Of a DNA stretch of 5,926 nt, positions 1 to 5,873 are shown piece after piece. Location: positions 1 to 5,926 of the forward strand of contig JAAZOZ010000330.1 of NCBI GenBank assembly GCA_012797505.1, in the 5' to 3' direction. The translations under genes and the position numbers were made by a program. The notes beneath the pieces were generated by a model that saw nothing but the letters and a program-made list of their open reading frames with translations, had not been told where the DNA came from and made no database searches. This stretch comes from Smithella sp. (lineage in GTDB: Bacteria > Desulfobacterota > Syntrophia > Syntrophales > Smithellaceae). The stretch's first letter is position 1. Every line of letters begins with the position of its first letter.

Positions 1-2
1 CG

Positions 3-1073
3 TTTTGCGGCGCGGAGCTCCTATCCCAGACCATGCACAACCTGCTGCCGGTTCGCGGGGCAAAAGTGAGAAATGCGCTGCTCTGGGCCCAATATCTTGA
101 CGACGCACTGGAATATACCGCCGGTTGCGAGGTGTATTTCGGCCAGCACAGCTGGCCGATCTGGGGCAGCAATCGAATCAAAGAATTCATCACGCTGCAC
201 CGCGATGTTTACCGCTACACCCATGATCAAACCGTGCGCCTCATCAACGCCGGTTACACGCCCCGGGAAATTGCCGACGCCGTCCAATTGCCGAAGTCTC
301 TGGAATCCCACTGGGGGGCGCGCGGCTACTACGGCGATCTGCGGCACAACGTCAAGGCCGTGTACCAGTTTTACATGGGATTCTACGACGGCAATCCCGC
401 CAACCTGAATCCCCTGCCGCCGCAGGAATCCGCCAAACGCTACCTGGAGCTGATCGGAGGAGCGGACAAGGCTGCCGATGCGGCCGAGGCCGCTTTCAGG
501 AAGGGTGAATACCGCTGGGCAGCCGAACTGTTGAACATGGTCGTTTTCGGCAAACCCGATCACACCAAAGCCAGAAAACTGCTTTCCCGCACCTATGATC
601 AGATGGCCTATATGTCCGAATCGGCCATCTGGCGAAACAGCTATCTCACCGCGGCGCAGGAATTGCGCGACGGGCCGCCCCGAAAAAGCATCGACCGGTC
701 CGGGGCCCTTGATATGATGGAAAACATTCCGGCCGAACGGTTTCTCGAGGTGATGGCCTGCAGCCTGAACGGACCGGCGGCGGAAGGAAAAAACTATAAA
801 TTCAACCTGGTGTTTGGCGATACGGGGGAGACTTTTGTTCTCTGGATCGAGCATGCCGTTTTGCACCACCGGAAGGGAAAGGCGCAGGATGCACAGGCAA
901 CGCTGACGCTGACCCGGCCGATCTGGATCAAAATGATGGCGGGCACCGCGGGAATCAAGGATACCCTGCTGTCCGATGATCTGAAAATCAGCGGCAGTCG
1001 AATCGATCTGATACGTTTCTTCGCCCTGCTGGAGAAGCCCCTGGGCGTCTTTCCGATCGTGACGCCGCGGTAA
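3..1073 (+). CDS. Alkyl sulfatase, C-terminal part (SdsA1/BDS1/YjcS family), 5'-truncated by window edge
   Basis: The family hydrolyses primary alkyl sulfate esters (SDS-like) to alcohol and sulfate with a binuclear zinc metallo-beta-lactamase fold. Members are about 650 residues; roughly 356 are present here. The reading frame is open to base 3, and the peptide before the ATG at 33 (FCGAELLSQT) matches the conserved stretch preceding HNL..RGA in this family. The ATG at 33 is therefore internal, and the catalytic N-terminus lies off the window. Numbering from that Met, the last zinc-ligand His is in HSWPIWG (H39), and the Glu encoded at 15-17 is the likely preceding metal ligand. The alkyl-sulfatase dimerisation domain spans about residues 60-215 (RGYYG at 97-101, then HNVKAVYQFYMG...DGNPANL). 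An SCP2-like C-terminal domain, thought to bind the hydrophobic substrate, spans about 220-346. The GNAT gene follows after 47 bp, so cotranscription is plausible. Family assignment is firm; the exact substrate is not known. Confidence 0.93.
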   Translation, partial: FCGAELLSQTMHNLLPVRGAKVRNALLWAQYLDDALEYTAGCEVYFGQHSWPIWGSNRIKEFITLHRDVYRYTHDQTVRLINAGYTPREIADAVQLPKSLESHWGARGYYGDLRHNVKAVYQFYMGFYDGNPANLNPLPPQESAKRYLELIGGADKAADAAEAAFRKGEYRWAAELLNMVVFGKPDHTKARKLLSRTYDQMAYMSESAIWRNSYLTAAQELRDGPPRKSIDRSGALDMMENIPAERFLEVMACSLNGPAAEGKNYKFNLVFGDTGETFVLWIEHAVLHHRKGKAQDAQATLTLTRPIWIKMMAGTAGIKDTLLSDDLKISGSRIDLIRFFALLEKPLGVFPIVTPR

Positions 1074-1106
1074 ACCATTATAACGCGAGCATCCTGAAGG
1101 AGAACG

Positions 1107-1116
1107 AAGGAGGAGG
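1107..1116 (+). promoter_or_regulatory. Strong Shine-Dalgarno of the GNAT gene
   Basis: The purine run AAGGAGGAGG ends 4 nt before the ATG at 1121 and fixes that start. The 47-bp gap after the alkyl sulfatase stop holds no terminator-like hairpin that I can see, consistent with readthrough transcription. Confidence 0.8.
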
Positions 1117-1120
1117 AAGC

Positions 1121-1609
1121 ATGGAGCACCGGATTCGAACGTGCGATCAGGAAGACATAGAAGTTCTGGTGGAGATCATCCGCGAGGCTTTTCAGGAGGT
1201 AGCCGACCGGTTCGGGCTTACCGAGCAAAACAGCCCGACGCATCCCTCCAACTGCCGGACCGAATGGCTGATGCGGGAAATGAACCGGGGCGTCGTCTTT
1301 TATGTTCTGGAAGCGCAGGGCCGGCCGGTGGGATGCGTCGCCCTGGAAAAAATAAACGACGAGGTCTGTTACCTGGAGCGCCTGGCGGTTTTGCCGCGCG
1401 AGCAAAAAAAGGGATTCGGGGAAGCGCTGGTAAAGCACGCGCTGTCCCAGGCTCGTCTTTTGAAGGCGTTCCGCGTCCAAATCGGCGTCATCGCGGACGA
1501 TTCGGCATTGCAAAACTGGTATGAAAAGCTGGGGTTTGAGGAGGTGGAAAGAAAAAATTTCCCGCACCTGATGTTTGAGGTTGCCTTCATGGCTTATTAC
1601 TTTTTGTAG
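1121..1609 (+). CDS. GNAT-family N-acetyltransferase
   Basis: This is a 162-residue single-domain protein of the Gcn5-related fold, which moves an acetyl group from acetyl-CoA to an amine. Motif A, which binds the pyrophosphate of CoA, is visible as LERLAVLPREQKKGFGEAL around residues 85-103, with the Q95-K-K-G98-F-G100 form of Q/R-x-x-G-x-G/A. Motif B follows at about 126-142 (ADDSALQNWYEKLGFEEV), including the typical N/Y-x-K-x-GF element. The N-terminal RTCDQEDIEVLVEII helix is also usual for the family. No signal peptide or membrane segment is seen, so it is cytosolic. The start is set by a strong Shine-Dalgarno. It lies 47 bp behind the alkyl sulfatase on the same strand, which hints at cotranscription but does not reveal the acceptor. 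The substrate cannot be predicted: small molecule, antibiotic or protein amine are all possible. Confidence 0.9.
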   Translation: MEHRIRTCDQEDIEVLVEIIREAFQEVADRFGLTEQNSPTHPSNCRTEWLMREMNRGVVFYVLEAQGRPVGCVALEKINDEVCYLERLAVLPREQKKGFGEALVKHALSQARLLKAFRVQIGVIADDSALQNWYEKLGFEEVERKNFPHLMFEVAFMAYYFL

Positions 1610-1613
1610 GCGC

Positions 1614-1653
1614 CCCCCTCGCAGGAGGGGGCTTGCCGCCCGTACCGGGCGGC
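1614..1653. terminator. Tandem GC-rich hairpins after the GNAT gene
   Basis: Two hairpins follow the stop codon at 1607-1609. The first pairs CCCCCTC (1614-1620) with GAGGGGG (1625-1631) around a 4-nt loop. The second pairs GCCGCCCG (1635-1642) with CGGGCGGC (1646-1653) around a 3-nt loop. Neither is followed by a clear T tract on either strand, so they are not textbook intrinsic terminators. Their place between convergent genes suggests transcription stop or 3'-end protection. Confidence 0.5.
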
Positions 1654-1699
1654 CGCAATGGTTTTCTGATCCCCATGGCTTTTACGGGAATGAATGGCA

Positions 1700-1732
1700 T
1701 CCGTGCGCGGCCGGGCGATGGCCGCACACGGA
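1700..1732 (-). terminator. Hairpin downstream of the dehydratase-family gene
   Basis: A 13-bp stem pairs 1700-1712 with 1720-1732 around a 7-nt loop. The single imperfect pair is C/A on the plus strand but a G-U wobble in RNA made from the minus strand, so the hairpin is best formed in the transcript of the minus-strand gene ending at 1743, about 10 nt away. No strong U run follows, so strength as a Rho-independent terminator is uncertain. Confidence 0.5.
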
Positions 1733-1742
1733 GTGGAAGCCG

Positions 1743-3233
1743 CTACTTTTTGGCAAGCGCTTCACGGTCGCCACCGCTCATGCCGGCGATGTACTTCACC
1801 AGCTTTTTGCGGGATTCAATATCATACTGCGTCGTAATGGCGATCTGCTCCATGATCGGTGATCCTCCGCCGTGATACGCGCCGATATTGCGGACGCCGC
1901 CGGTCGCGGAGCAGAGCTTGTCGCCCAGATAGCGCCAGAACTGGGCCTGATCCTCGGCGGATATTTTGGGGCTCCGCTTGGTGTATTTCAAAAGCGCTTC
2001 GCCGGTTTCCGGATTGAGAAAGTCCTTTTCATGCGGGAAGGTGGCCGTGACTCCCCCGGATATGTCGCAGAGAATTTCCGATTCACGCCAGACCGCCTCG
2101 CCGGAAAGGCAGCGGCCCACGTTGCAGTAAATCGAATGGGGAATATACGAACCGGGCCCATAGGGAACAAATCCCTTCCCGGGCATGAAGACCTTCGGGC
2201 CGCCCAGGTCGGACGCCGTGTATCCCGCCGCATAACCCAGTTCCGTCACCAGAATGATTTCCGCCAGCTTTTCCCGAACATGGGATTCCTTCTGGATGTT
2301 GTTGCACTCCGCGGCCAGCGCCGCCATGCCGAGAATGACGTCGCCGATGGCCGGTTTGCATCCCGAGTAGGAATGGCGGTGGAACAGCGCGAAGAGCAGC
2401 GCGTTGATGCCGCCGTGCTGCCATTCGCCGGCCAGAAAGACGCGCTCCCAGGGAACAAAGCAGTTCTCAAAAATCATGTACGAATCCGTTGAGCCTTCCA
2501 TAAAACCGCGCTGGTAATGCTCCCGCTCGCGCAGGGAGTGGATCGTCAGCACCTGTTTCAATCCGTCCCAGTCGCCGGGGATTGCAAACGCCACCGCATA
2601 GTTTTTATCCTGCTCCCGGAGCGCCCGGGTGGGCACAACCAGCACCTCATCCGCAACGGAGGCTTCGGAGATATGCAGCTTGCAGCCTTCGACAACGATG
2701 CCGTCTTTCAGCCGCTCTTTGATATAGACGTAGGAACCGGGATTGGGCTGATCCGCCGGACGCAGCAGGCGATCCCCTTTGACGTCCGTCTGGGCACAGC
2801 AGCCAACGAGATCTTCCTGCTGAAAACGGAGCAGCCATTTCTTGAAGTTTTCATGATAGCGGGTTTCACCCGGCTTCACCTTGTCCGCTTCAAAAGATAC
2901 GTTATAGACGGCGTTGGCGGCGTCGATGCCCATGCAGCGCTGGATGCAGCCGCCGACCTTCTGGCAGAGCATGCGGGTCATGTCCTGCTTGCGATGCAGG
3001 TCTTCGGTGTTCTGATGGATATGGGTGAACCGGTTGATGCGCTCTCCCGTCAGGTGGGAAACCGCCGTCATGAGATCCCGATTTTCCGGCCGTTCCGCCT
3101 CGTCGTACGTGGTGCCGATGGTGTTGAGACAGCGCATCTGCAGCTCATCGGTGCGGTCGATCAACTGGCCGTCATAATAAAGGTTGCGCTTCATTTTGGA
3201 GAGCCCGGTGATGTAATCCTGTTTGCTTCTCAT
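1743..3233 (-). CDS. 4-hydroxybutyryl-CoA dehydratase / 4-hydroxyphenylacetate 3-hydroxylase family flavoprotein
   Basis: This 496-residue cytosolic protein is close to the usual family length. The best-known member, clostridial AbfD, is an FAD and [4Fe-4S] enzyme that dehydrates 4-hydroxybutyryl-CoA to crotonyl-CoA. By comparison with AbfD from memory, all four cluster ligands are kept: C96 and C100 (CIQRC), H285 and C292 (HRHSYSGCK), which match C99, C103, H292 and C299 with the same spacings. Q98, Y289 and K293 are also kept. The cluster sets it apart from plain flavin hydroxylases such as HpaB. Positions matching other AbfD active-site residues differ: T190 to S189, E257 to D250, E455 to G451 and A460 to G456. 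It may therefore act on another acyl-CoA. Start chosen at the ATG with AAGGAGA 7 nt upstream. It stands alone, divergent from dedA and convergent with the GNAT gene, with no other hydroxybutyrate-pathway gene in view. Family is sure; reaction is not. Confidence 0.9.
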   Translation of the reverse strand: MRSKQDYITGLSKMKRNLYYDGQLIDRTDELQMRCLNTIGTTYDEAERPENRDLMTAVSHLTGERINRFTHIHQNTEDLHRKQDMTRMLCQKVGGCIQRCMGIDAANAVYNVSFEADKVKPGETRYHENFKKWLLRFQQEDLVGCCAQTDVKGDRLLRPADQPNPGSYVYIKERLKDGIVVEGCKLHISEASVADEVLVVPTRALREQDKNYAVAFAIPGDWDGLKQVLTIHSLREREHYQRGFMEGSTDSYMIFENCFVPWERVFLAGEWQHGGINALLFALFHRHSYSGCKPAIGDVILGMAALAAECNNIQKESHVREKLAEIILVTELGYAAGYTASDLGGPKVFMPGKGFVPYGPGSYIPHSIYCNVGRCLSGEAVWRESEILCDISGGVTATFPHEKDFLNPETGEALLKYTKRSPKISAEDQAQFWRYLGDKLCSATGGVRNIGAYHGGGSPIMEQIAITTQYDIESRKKLVKYIAGMSGGDREALAKK

Positions 3234-3240
3234 GTTTTGA

Positions 3241-3247
3241 TCTCCTT
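3241..3247 (-). promoter_or_regulatory. Shine-Dalgarno of the dehydratase-family gene
   Basis: AAGGAGA on the minus strand lies 7 nt before the ATG whose first base is 3233, and supports that start. Confidence 0.75.
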
Positions 3248-3267
3248 ATTTTTGAAATTTTTTCATG

Positions 3268-3297
3268 TTGACACTACCCCTATGAACCCGATATAGG
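3268..3297 (+). promoter_or_regulatory. Candidate sigma70-type promoter for dedA
   Basis: A perfect TTGACA (3268-3273) is followed after 18 nt by TATAGG (3292-3297), which matches TATAAT at four positions. Transcription would start near 3304 and leave a leader of about 50 nt before dedA. A 6-bp inverted repeat, CCCTAT (3278-3283) and ATAGGG (3293-3298), lies in the spacer and over the -10, and could be an operator. This is motif reading only. Confidence 0.45.
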
Positions 3298-3352
3298 GAT
3301 GCCCACAAAATGATCTTGATGTGTCGCTTTTGAAAAGCATAGCATAAAAATC

Positions 3353-4012
3353 ATGGATATCATTCTTTATTTTATAGATGTTTTTATTCACCTCGACCAA
3401 TATCTCCCGATGATCATCCAGAGTTTTGGCGTGTGGATCTATGTTCTTGTATTTGTTGTTATATTCTGCGAAACCGGTCTTGTGGTAACGCCGGTTCTTC
3501 CCGGCGACTCTCTGCTTTTTGCCCTGGGAACGCTGGCCGCCCTGGGCGCGCTGCACATCGAAGCGCTTTTGATTCTGCTTTGCATCGCCGCCGTCGCCGG
3601 AGACACGGTCAACTATGCCATCGGCCATTACATCGGTCCGAAGGTTTTTCATTACGAAGAAAGCCGGTTCTTTAAAAAGAAATACCTGATCAAAACGCAC
3701 GAATTTTACGAAAGGCACGGTGGAAAGACGATTATCATCGCCCGGTTTATGCCGTTTATCCGCACCTTTGCCCCGTTCGTCGCGGGGATCGGAGCGATGA
3801 GCTATGCCCGCTTCATTGTATACAATATTGTCGGCGGTGTATCCTGGGTGGCCATCTTCCTCCTGGGGGGGTACTTTTTCGGCAATATCCCGGCCGTCAA
3901 AACGAATTTTACCATTGTCATTGTCGCGATTATCATCATTTCCGTGATGCCGGGGTTCATTGCGTACTTCCGGCAAAAATATCTTGCCCGGAAAGCAGGG
4001 AGTGAATCATGA
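3353..4012 (+). CDS. DedA-family inner-membrane protein
   Basis: This 219-residue polytopic protein belongs to the DedA/VTT (SNARE-associated) family, whose members act in membrane homeostasis, proton-dependent transport and, in several cases, lipid flipping or undecaprenyl-phosphate recycling. The family signature is intact: ETGLVVTPVLPGDS at residues 40-53 in the re-entrant region, then FYERHGGKTIIIARFMPFIRTFAP at about 118-141. Residues matching those known as essential in E. coli YqjA (E39, D51, R130, R136) are present as E40, D52, R131 and R137. Hydrophobic segments lie near 25-38, 54-90, 143-178 and 186-205. The ATG at 3353 lacks a good Shine-Dalgarno, but it is the first ATG after an in-frame stop at 3317-3319. 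Its stop overlaps the next possible start (ATGA), pointing to a shared transcript with the beta-solenoid membrane protein. The exact substrate is not predictable. Confidence 0.93.
   Translation: MDIILYFIDVFIHLDQYLPMIIQSFGVWIYVLVFVVIFCETGLVVTPVLPGDSLLFALGTLAALGALHIEALLILLCIAAVAGDTVNYAIGHYIGPKVFHYEESRFFKKKYLIKTHEFYERHGGKTIIIARFMPFIRTFAPFVAGIGAMSYARFIVYNIVGGVSWVAIFLLGGYFFGNIPAVKTNFTIVIVAIIIISVMPGFIAYFRQKYLARKAGSES
3997..4002 (+). promoter_or_regulatory. Shine-Dalgarno for the upstream start of the solenoid gene
   Basis: AGGGAG ends 6 nt before the ATG at 4009, which overlaps the dedA stop as ATGA. It favours coupled initiation at 4009, against the signal-peptide and repeat evidence for 4069. 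No comparable site precedes the ATG at 4069. Confidence 0.55.
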
Positions 4013-4067
4013 TCGGCTGTTGTCCAAATACCCTTTTCGCTTGCCTGAGATCGTTTTGTATAAATCT
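4007..4067 (+). repeat. Dispersed direct repeat, copy A
   Basis: These 61 nt match 5787-5849 at 55 of 61 aligned positions, with one 2-nt gap. The match includes a 19-nt identical block (4029-4047) and a 16-nt identical block (4052-4067). Similarity begins at the dedA stop codon and ends just before the ATG at 4069, so the copy fills the junction between the two genes. No transposase or clear terminal inverted repeats accompany it. Confidence 0.85.
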
Positions 4068-4932
4068 GATGATATTAAAATTTGCCGTCATTGTGGCCGC
4101 CGTCCTTTTGCTTTTGCCGGCGCACGCCGATGCTAAAAATATTGTCAAGGCAGGCAGCGACATTCTTGTGGAAGAAGGACAGACCGTGGACAATGTCGCC
4201 GTCATCGGCGGACAGATCACGGTCAGCGGGCTTGTGGAAAACAATGTTCTGGCGATCGCCGGCTCGGTGGTTTTGACCAGCAAGGCCGTTGTCCGGGGCA
4301 AAGTGATTGTCCTGGGCGGCATTGTGGCCAGAGGCAGCGGTTCCACTGTTTTCGGCGACATCACGGAAGTCAACGCTGCCACCCTGTCGGAAGCTTTTCA
4401 GTCGGCCATGCGCGGGGAGCTGGAAGGCTGGTCGCTGATTTTAAATGTAATCTCCATTTGTTTTTTCGCCATCATCCTGATGATTGCGCTGATTATGACG
4501 CTGCTCGTTCCCCGCCGCCTGACCATGGTGACCGATGCCATCGGAGCAAACCGGCTCAAAGCATTCTTTTTGGGCATTTTGGCGACGCTGATGATCGCGC
4601 CCCTGTTTATGCTGCTGGCGATCTCCATTATCGGCATTTTTTTGATTCCGCTGGCTTTCACGGCGCTTCTGCTGGCCGTCATTGTCGGTTTCATCGCGTC
4701 CGGCGCGATTCTGGGCAATTGGATCATTTCCAGAAGCTTTCGCGGACACAGGAAATCTCTGGTGAAGGAAACGCTGGTAGGCTTGTGTCTGTTGTGGCTG
4801 CTGGGCTGGATACCCCTCTATATCGGAATGATCATCAAGGTTTTCGCCATCACCATCGGGCTGGGCGGCGTCCTGTTGAGCCTCAGCCGAAAAACCGTCA
4901 GGCCGATAGAAAATCGAGCGCCGTCCGATTGA
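4009..4932 (+). CDS. Membrane protein with bactofilin-like beta-solenoid and C-terminal transmembrane domain
   Basis: I do not recognise a named gene. The product is 307 residues from ATG 4009, or 287 from ATG 4069 (Met21). Residues 21-42 (MILKFAVIVAAVLLLLPAHADA) look like a Sec signal peptide with an AxA-type cleavage site. Residues about 50-120 are short valine/glycine-rich repeats (DNVAVIGGQITVSGLVENNV, then similar turns), typical of a bactofilin or polymer-forming beta-solenoid. Four hydrophobic segments follow at about 144-167, 184-214, 215-240 and 255-292. The likely topology is a solenoid outside the cytoplasmic membrane on a helical anchor. The first 20 residues contain four Cys and are encoded by the dispersed repeat, so the real start may be 4069; the longer form has the better Shine-Dalgarno and an ATGA overlap with dedA. 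Pairing with dedA suggests an envelope role. Its 3' end overlaps the hydrolase gene on the opposite strand by 35 bp. Confidence 0.8.
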   Translation: MIGCCPNTLFACLRSFCINLMILKFAVIVAAVLLLLPAHADAKNIVKAGSDILVEEGQTVDNVAVIGGQITVSGLVENNVLAIAGSVVLTSKAVVRGKVIVLGGIVARGSGSTVFGDITEVNAATLSEAFQSAMRGELEGWSLILNVISICFFAIILMIALIMTLLVPRRLTMVTDAIGANRLKAFFLGILATLMIAPLFMLLAISIIGIFLIPLAFTALLLAVIVGFIASGAILGNWIISRSFRGHRKSLVKETLVGLCLLWLLGWIPLYIGMIIKVFAITIGLGGVLLSLSRKTVRPIENRAPSD

Positions 4933-5770
4933 ACCGGTCCGGGTCCTGAAGATGCAGGGCGTGTCCGCATTCTTCAAACGCAACCACGCGGGCATCGGGC
5001 ATCTGTTGTTGCATGTAGTCGTAGTTTTCGGGCGGATAATAATTGCTTTCCGTCCCGTACGCCAGCAGACAGGGGACGGTGATGTCTTTTAAAACGGCTC
5101 GGTAATCCTGCGTCGCCATCGCGATCCAGAAAGCGGCAATGACACAGGCGTTGTTCTTCCGGGCCTGCTCGTAAAGCCACGGCAAATCGCTTTTCCCCTT
5201 GAAGTCCCCCTCCGCGTTGAATTCCATTTTTTCATTGTAGAGCGATTTATTCAAAATCCGCCGGGCGACGACCCGGCTGTAAGCCTCCCAGTCTTTGAGC
5301 ATGACCGACAAAAGGAAAAGATTGTCTTCATGTCCGAAATCCCCCGGCTTGCGGCTGAAGACGCCGGGCAGGCCGCAGGACCAGTCGTCCGCCTTCATCA
5401 GCCTGGGCGTCATGTCGATGATCACGATTTTATCAATCGACGCGCAGGAATAGTTCCTGATGTATTCGAAAATGACCTGAGCGCCCATCGACCAGCCGAC
5501 AAGCGACGCTTTGGAAATATGAAGCTCGGCGAGAAGCTGCTTCAAATCCTCGGCCAGGCGCGAAAGGGTCCAGTGGTCGCTTCCGGCTTCCGATTGGCCG
5601 TGGCCGCGCAAATCGAGCGCGATCACCGAAAAATGCCTGTTCAGCTCGGGAATCTGTTTCCGGAAAAAAAGAGAGCTGGCCGTCAATCCATGAATCAGCA
5701 CAACCGGCTTTCCGCTGCCGCTTTTTTCATAATAAAGGCGAACCCCGTCATCCGCTGTAAAAAAAGCCAT
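4898..5770 (-). CDS. Alpha/beta-hydrolase fold protein
   Basis: This 290-residue protein has the standard alpha/beta-hydrolase plan and no signal peptide. The oxyanion-hole region is IHGLT (26-30), and the D-x-RGHGQS strand-turn is at 53-60. The nucleophile elbow is GWSMGA with S94, and the catalytic His is H270 in CGHALHLQDPDRF near the C-terminus. A helical cap lies at about 125-225. The catalytic acid is unclear: the usual Asp after strand 7 (G-x-x-D) reads G239-T-E-S242. E241, or D119 after strand 6 (IVIIDMTP), could serve instead. Such enzymes are esterases, lactonases, C-C hydrolases or dehalogenases; Ser rather than Asp as nucleophile argues against a dehalogenase. The start is fixed by AGGAGG 5 nt upstream. 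The gene converges on, and overlaps, the solenoid gene, and a dispersed repeat copy lies just upstream. The substrate cannot be told. Confidence 0.92.
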   Translation of the reverse strand: MAFFTADDGVRLYYEKSGSGKPVVLIHGLTASSLFFRKQIPELNRHFSVIALDLRGHGQSEAGSDHWTLSRLAEDLKQLLAELHISKASLVGWSMGAQVIFEYIRNYSCASIDKIVIIDMTPRLMKADDWSCGLPGVFSRKPGDFGHEDNLFLLSVMLKDWEAYSRVVARRILNKSLYNEKMEFNAEGDFKGKSDLPWLYEQARKNNACVIAAFWIAMATQDYRAVLKDITVPCLLAYGTESNYYPPENYDYMQQQMPDARVVAFEECGHALHLQDPDRFNRTALDFLSA

Positions 5771-5775
5771 GGTGG

Positions 5776-5781
5776 CCTCCT
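5776..5781 (-). promoter_or_regulatory. Shine-Dalgarno of the alpha/beta hydrolase
   Basis: A perfect AGGAGG on the minus strand lies 5 nt before the ATG whose first base is 5770. This confirms the start and predicts efficient translation. Confidence 0.8.
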
Positions 5782-5786
5782 GTATG

Positions 5787-5849
5787 TCTTGATGGCCTGT
5801 TTTCCAAAGATACCCTTTTCGCTTGCCTGTGAGCGTTTTGTATAAATCT
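5787..5849 (+). repeat. Dispersed direct repeat, copy B
   Basis: Same orientation as copy A (4007-4067), 63 nt because of an extra 2 nt at 5809-5810. It starts 17 bp upstream of the hydrolase start codon and is followed directly by a large nested inverted repeat. In the frame used by copy A it runs into a stop, so it is not conserved as protein. Confidence 0.85.
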
Positions 5850-5873
5850 AAGGCTTGCGAAAGGCTTTGACAA
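5845..5873 (-). promoter_or_regulatory. Weak candidate promoter for the hydrolase
   Basis: On the minus strand TTGTCA (5868-5873, five of six matches to TTGACA) is followed after 17 nt by TAGATT (5845-5850, four of six to TATAAT). The leader would be about 70 nt and would include the reverse strand of repeat copy B. The -35 is also part of an inverted repeat, so the match may be chance. Confidence 0.25.

Noticed and set aside
21..869. Long minus-strand open frame (282 codons) opposite the alkyl sulfatase
   Set aside because: It lies antisense to a clearly conserved gene, shows no recognisable domain, and such frames arise readily from GC-rich codon bias on the coding strand.
1872..3296. Two plus-strand open frames (206 and 259 codons) opposite the dehydratase-family gene
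   Set aside because: Shadow frames of a conserved 496-residue protein; no domain and no convincing ribosome binding sites.
3263..3976. Minus-strand frame (237 codons) opposite dedA, low-complexity and charged
   Set aside because: The Asp/Asn/Lys-rich sequence is the mirror of hydrophobic membrane codons; dedA is the real gene.
4034..4064. Promoter inside the repeat (TTCGCT, 17 nt, TATAAA)
   Set aside because: The -35 matches at only three positions, and in copy A transcription would start at about the ATG at 4069, leaving no leader. Not strong enough to list.
5330..5845. Plus-strand frame (171 codons) opposite the hydrolase and ending in repeat copy B
   Set aside because: Antisense to a conserved hydrolase, no domain, and the repeat part is out of frame with copy A.
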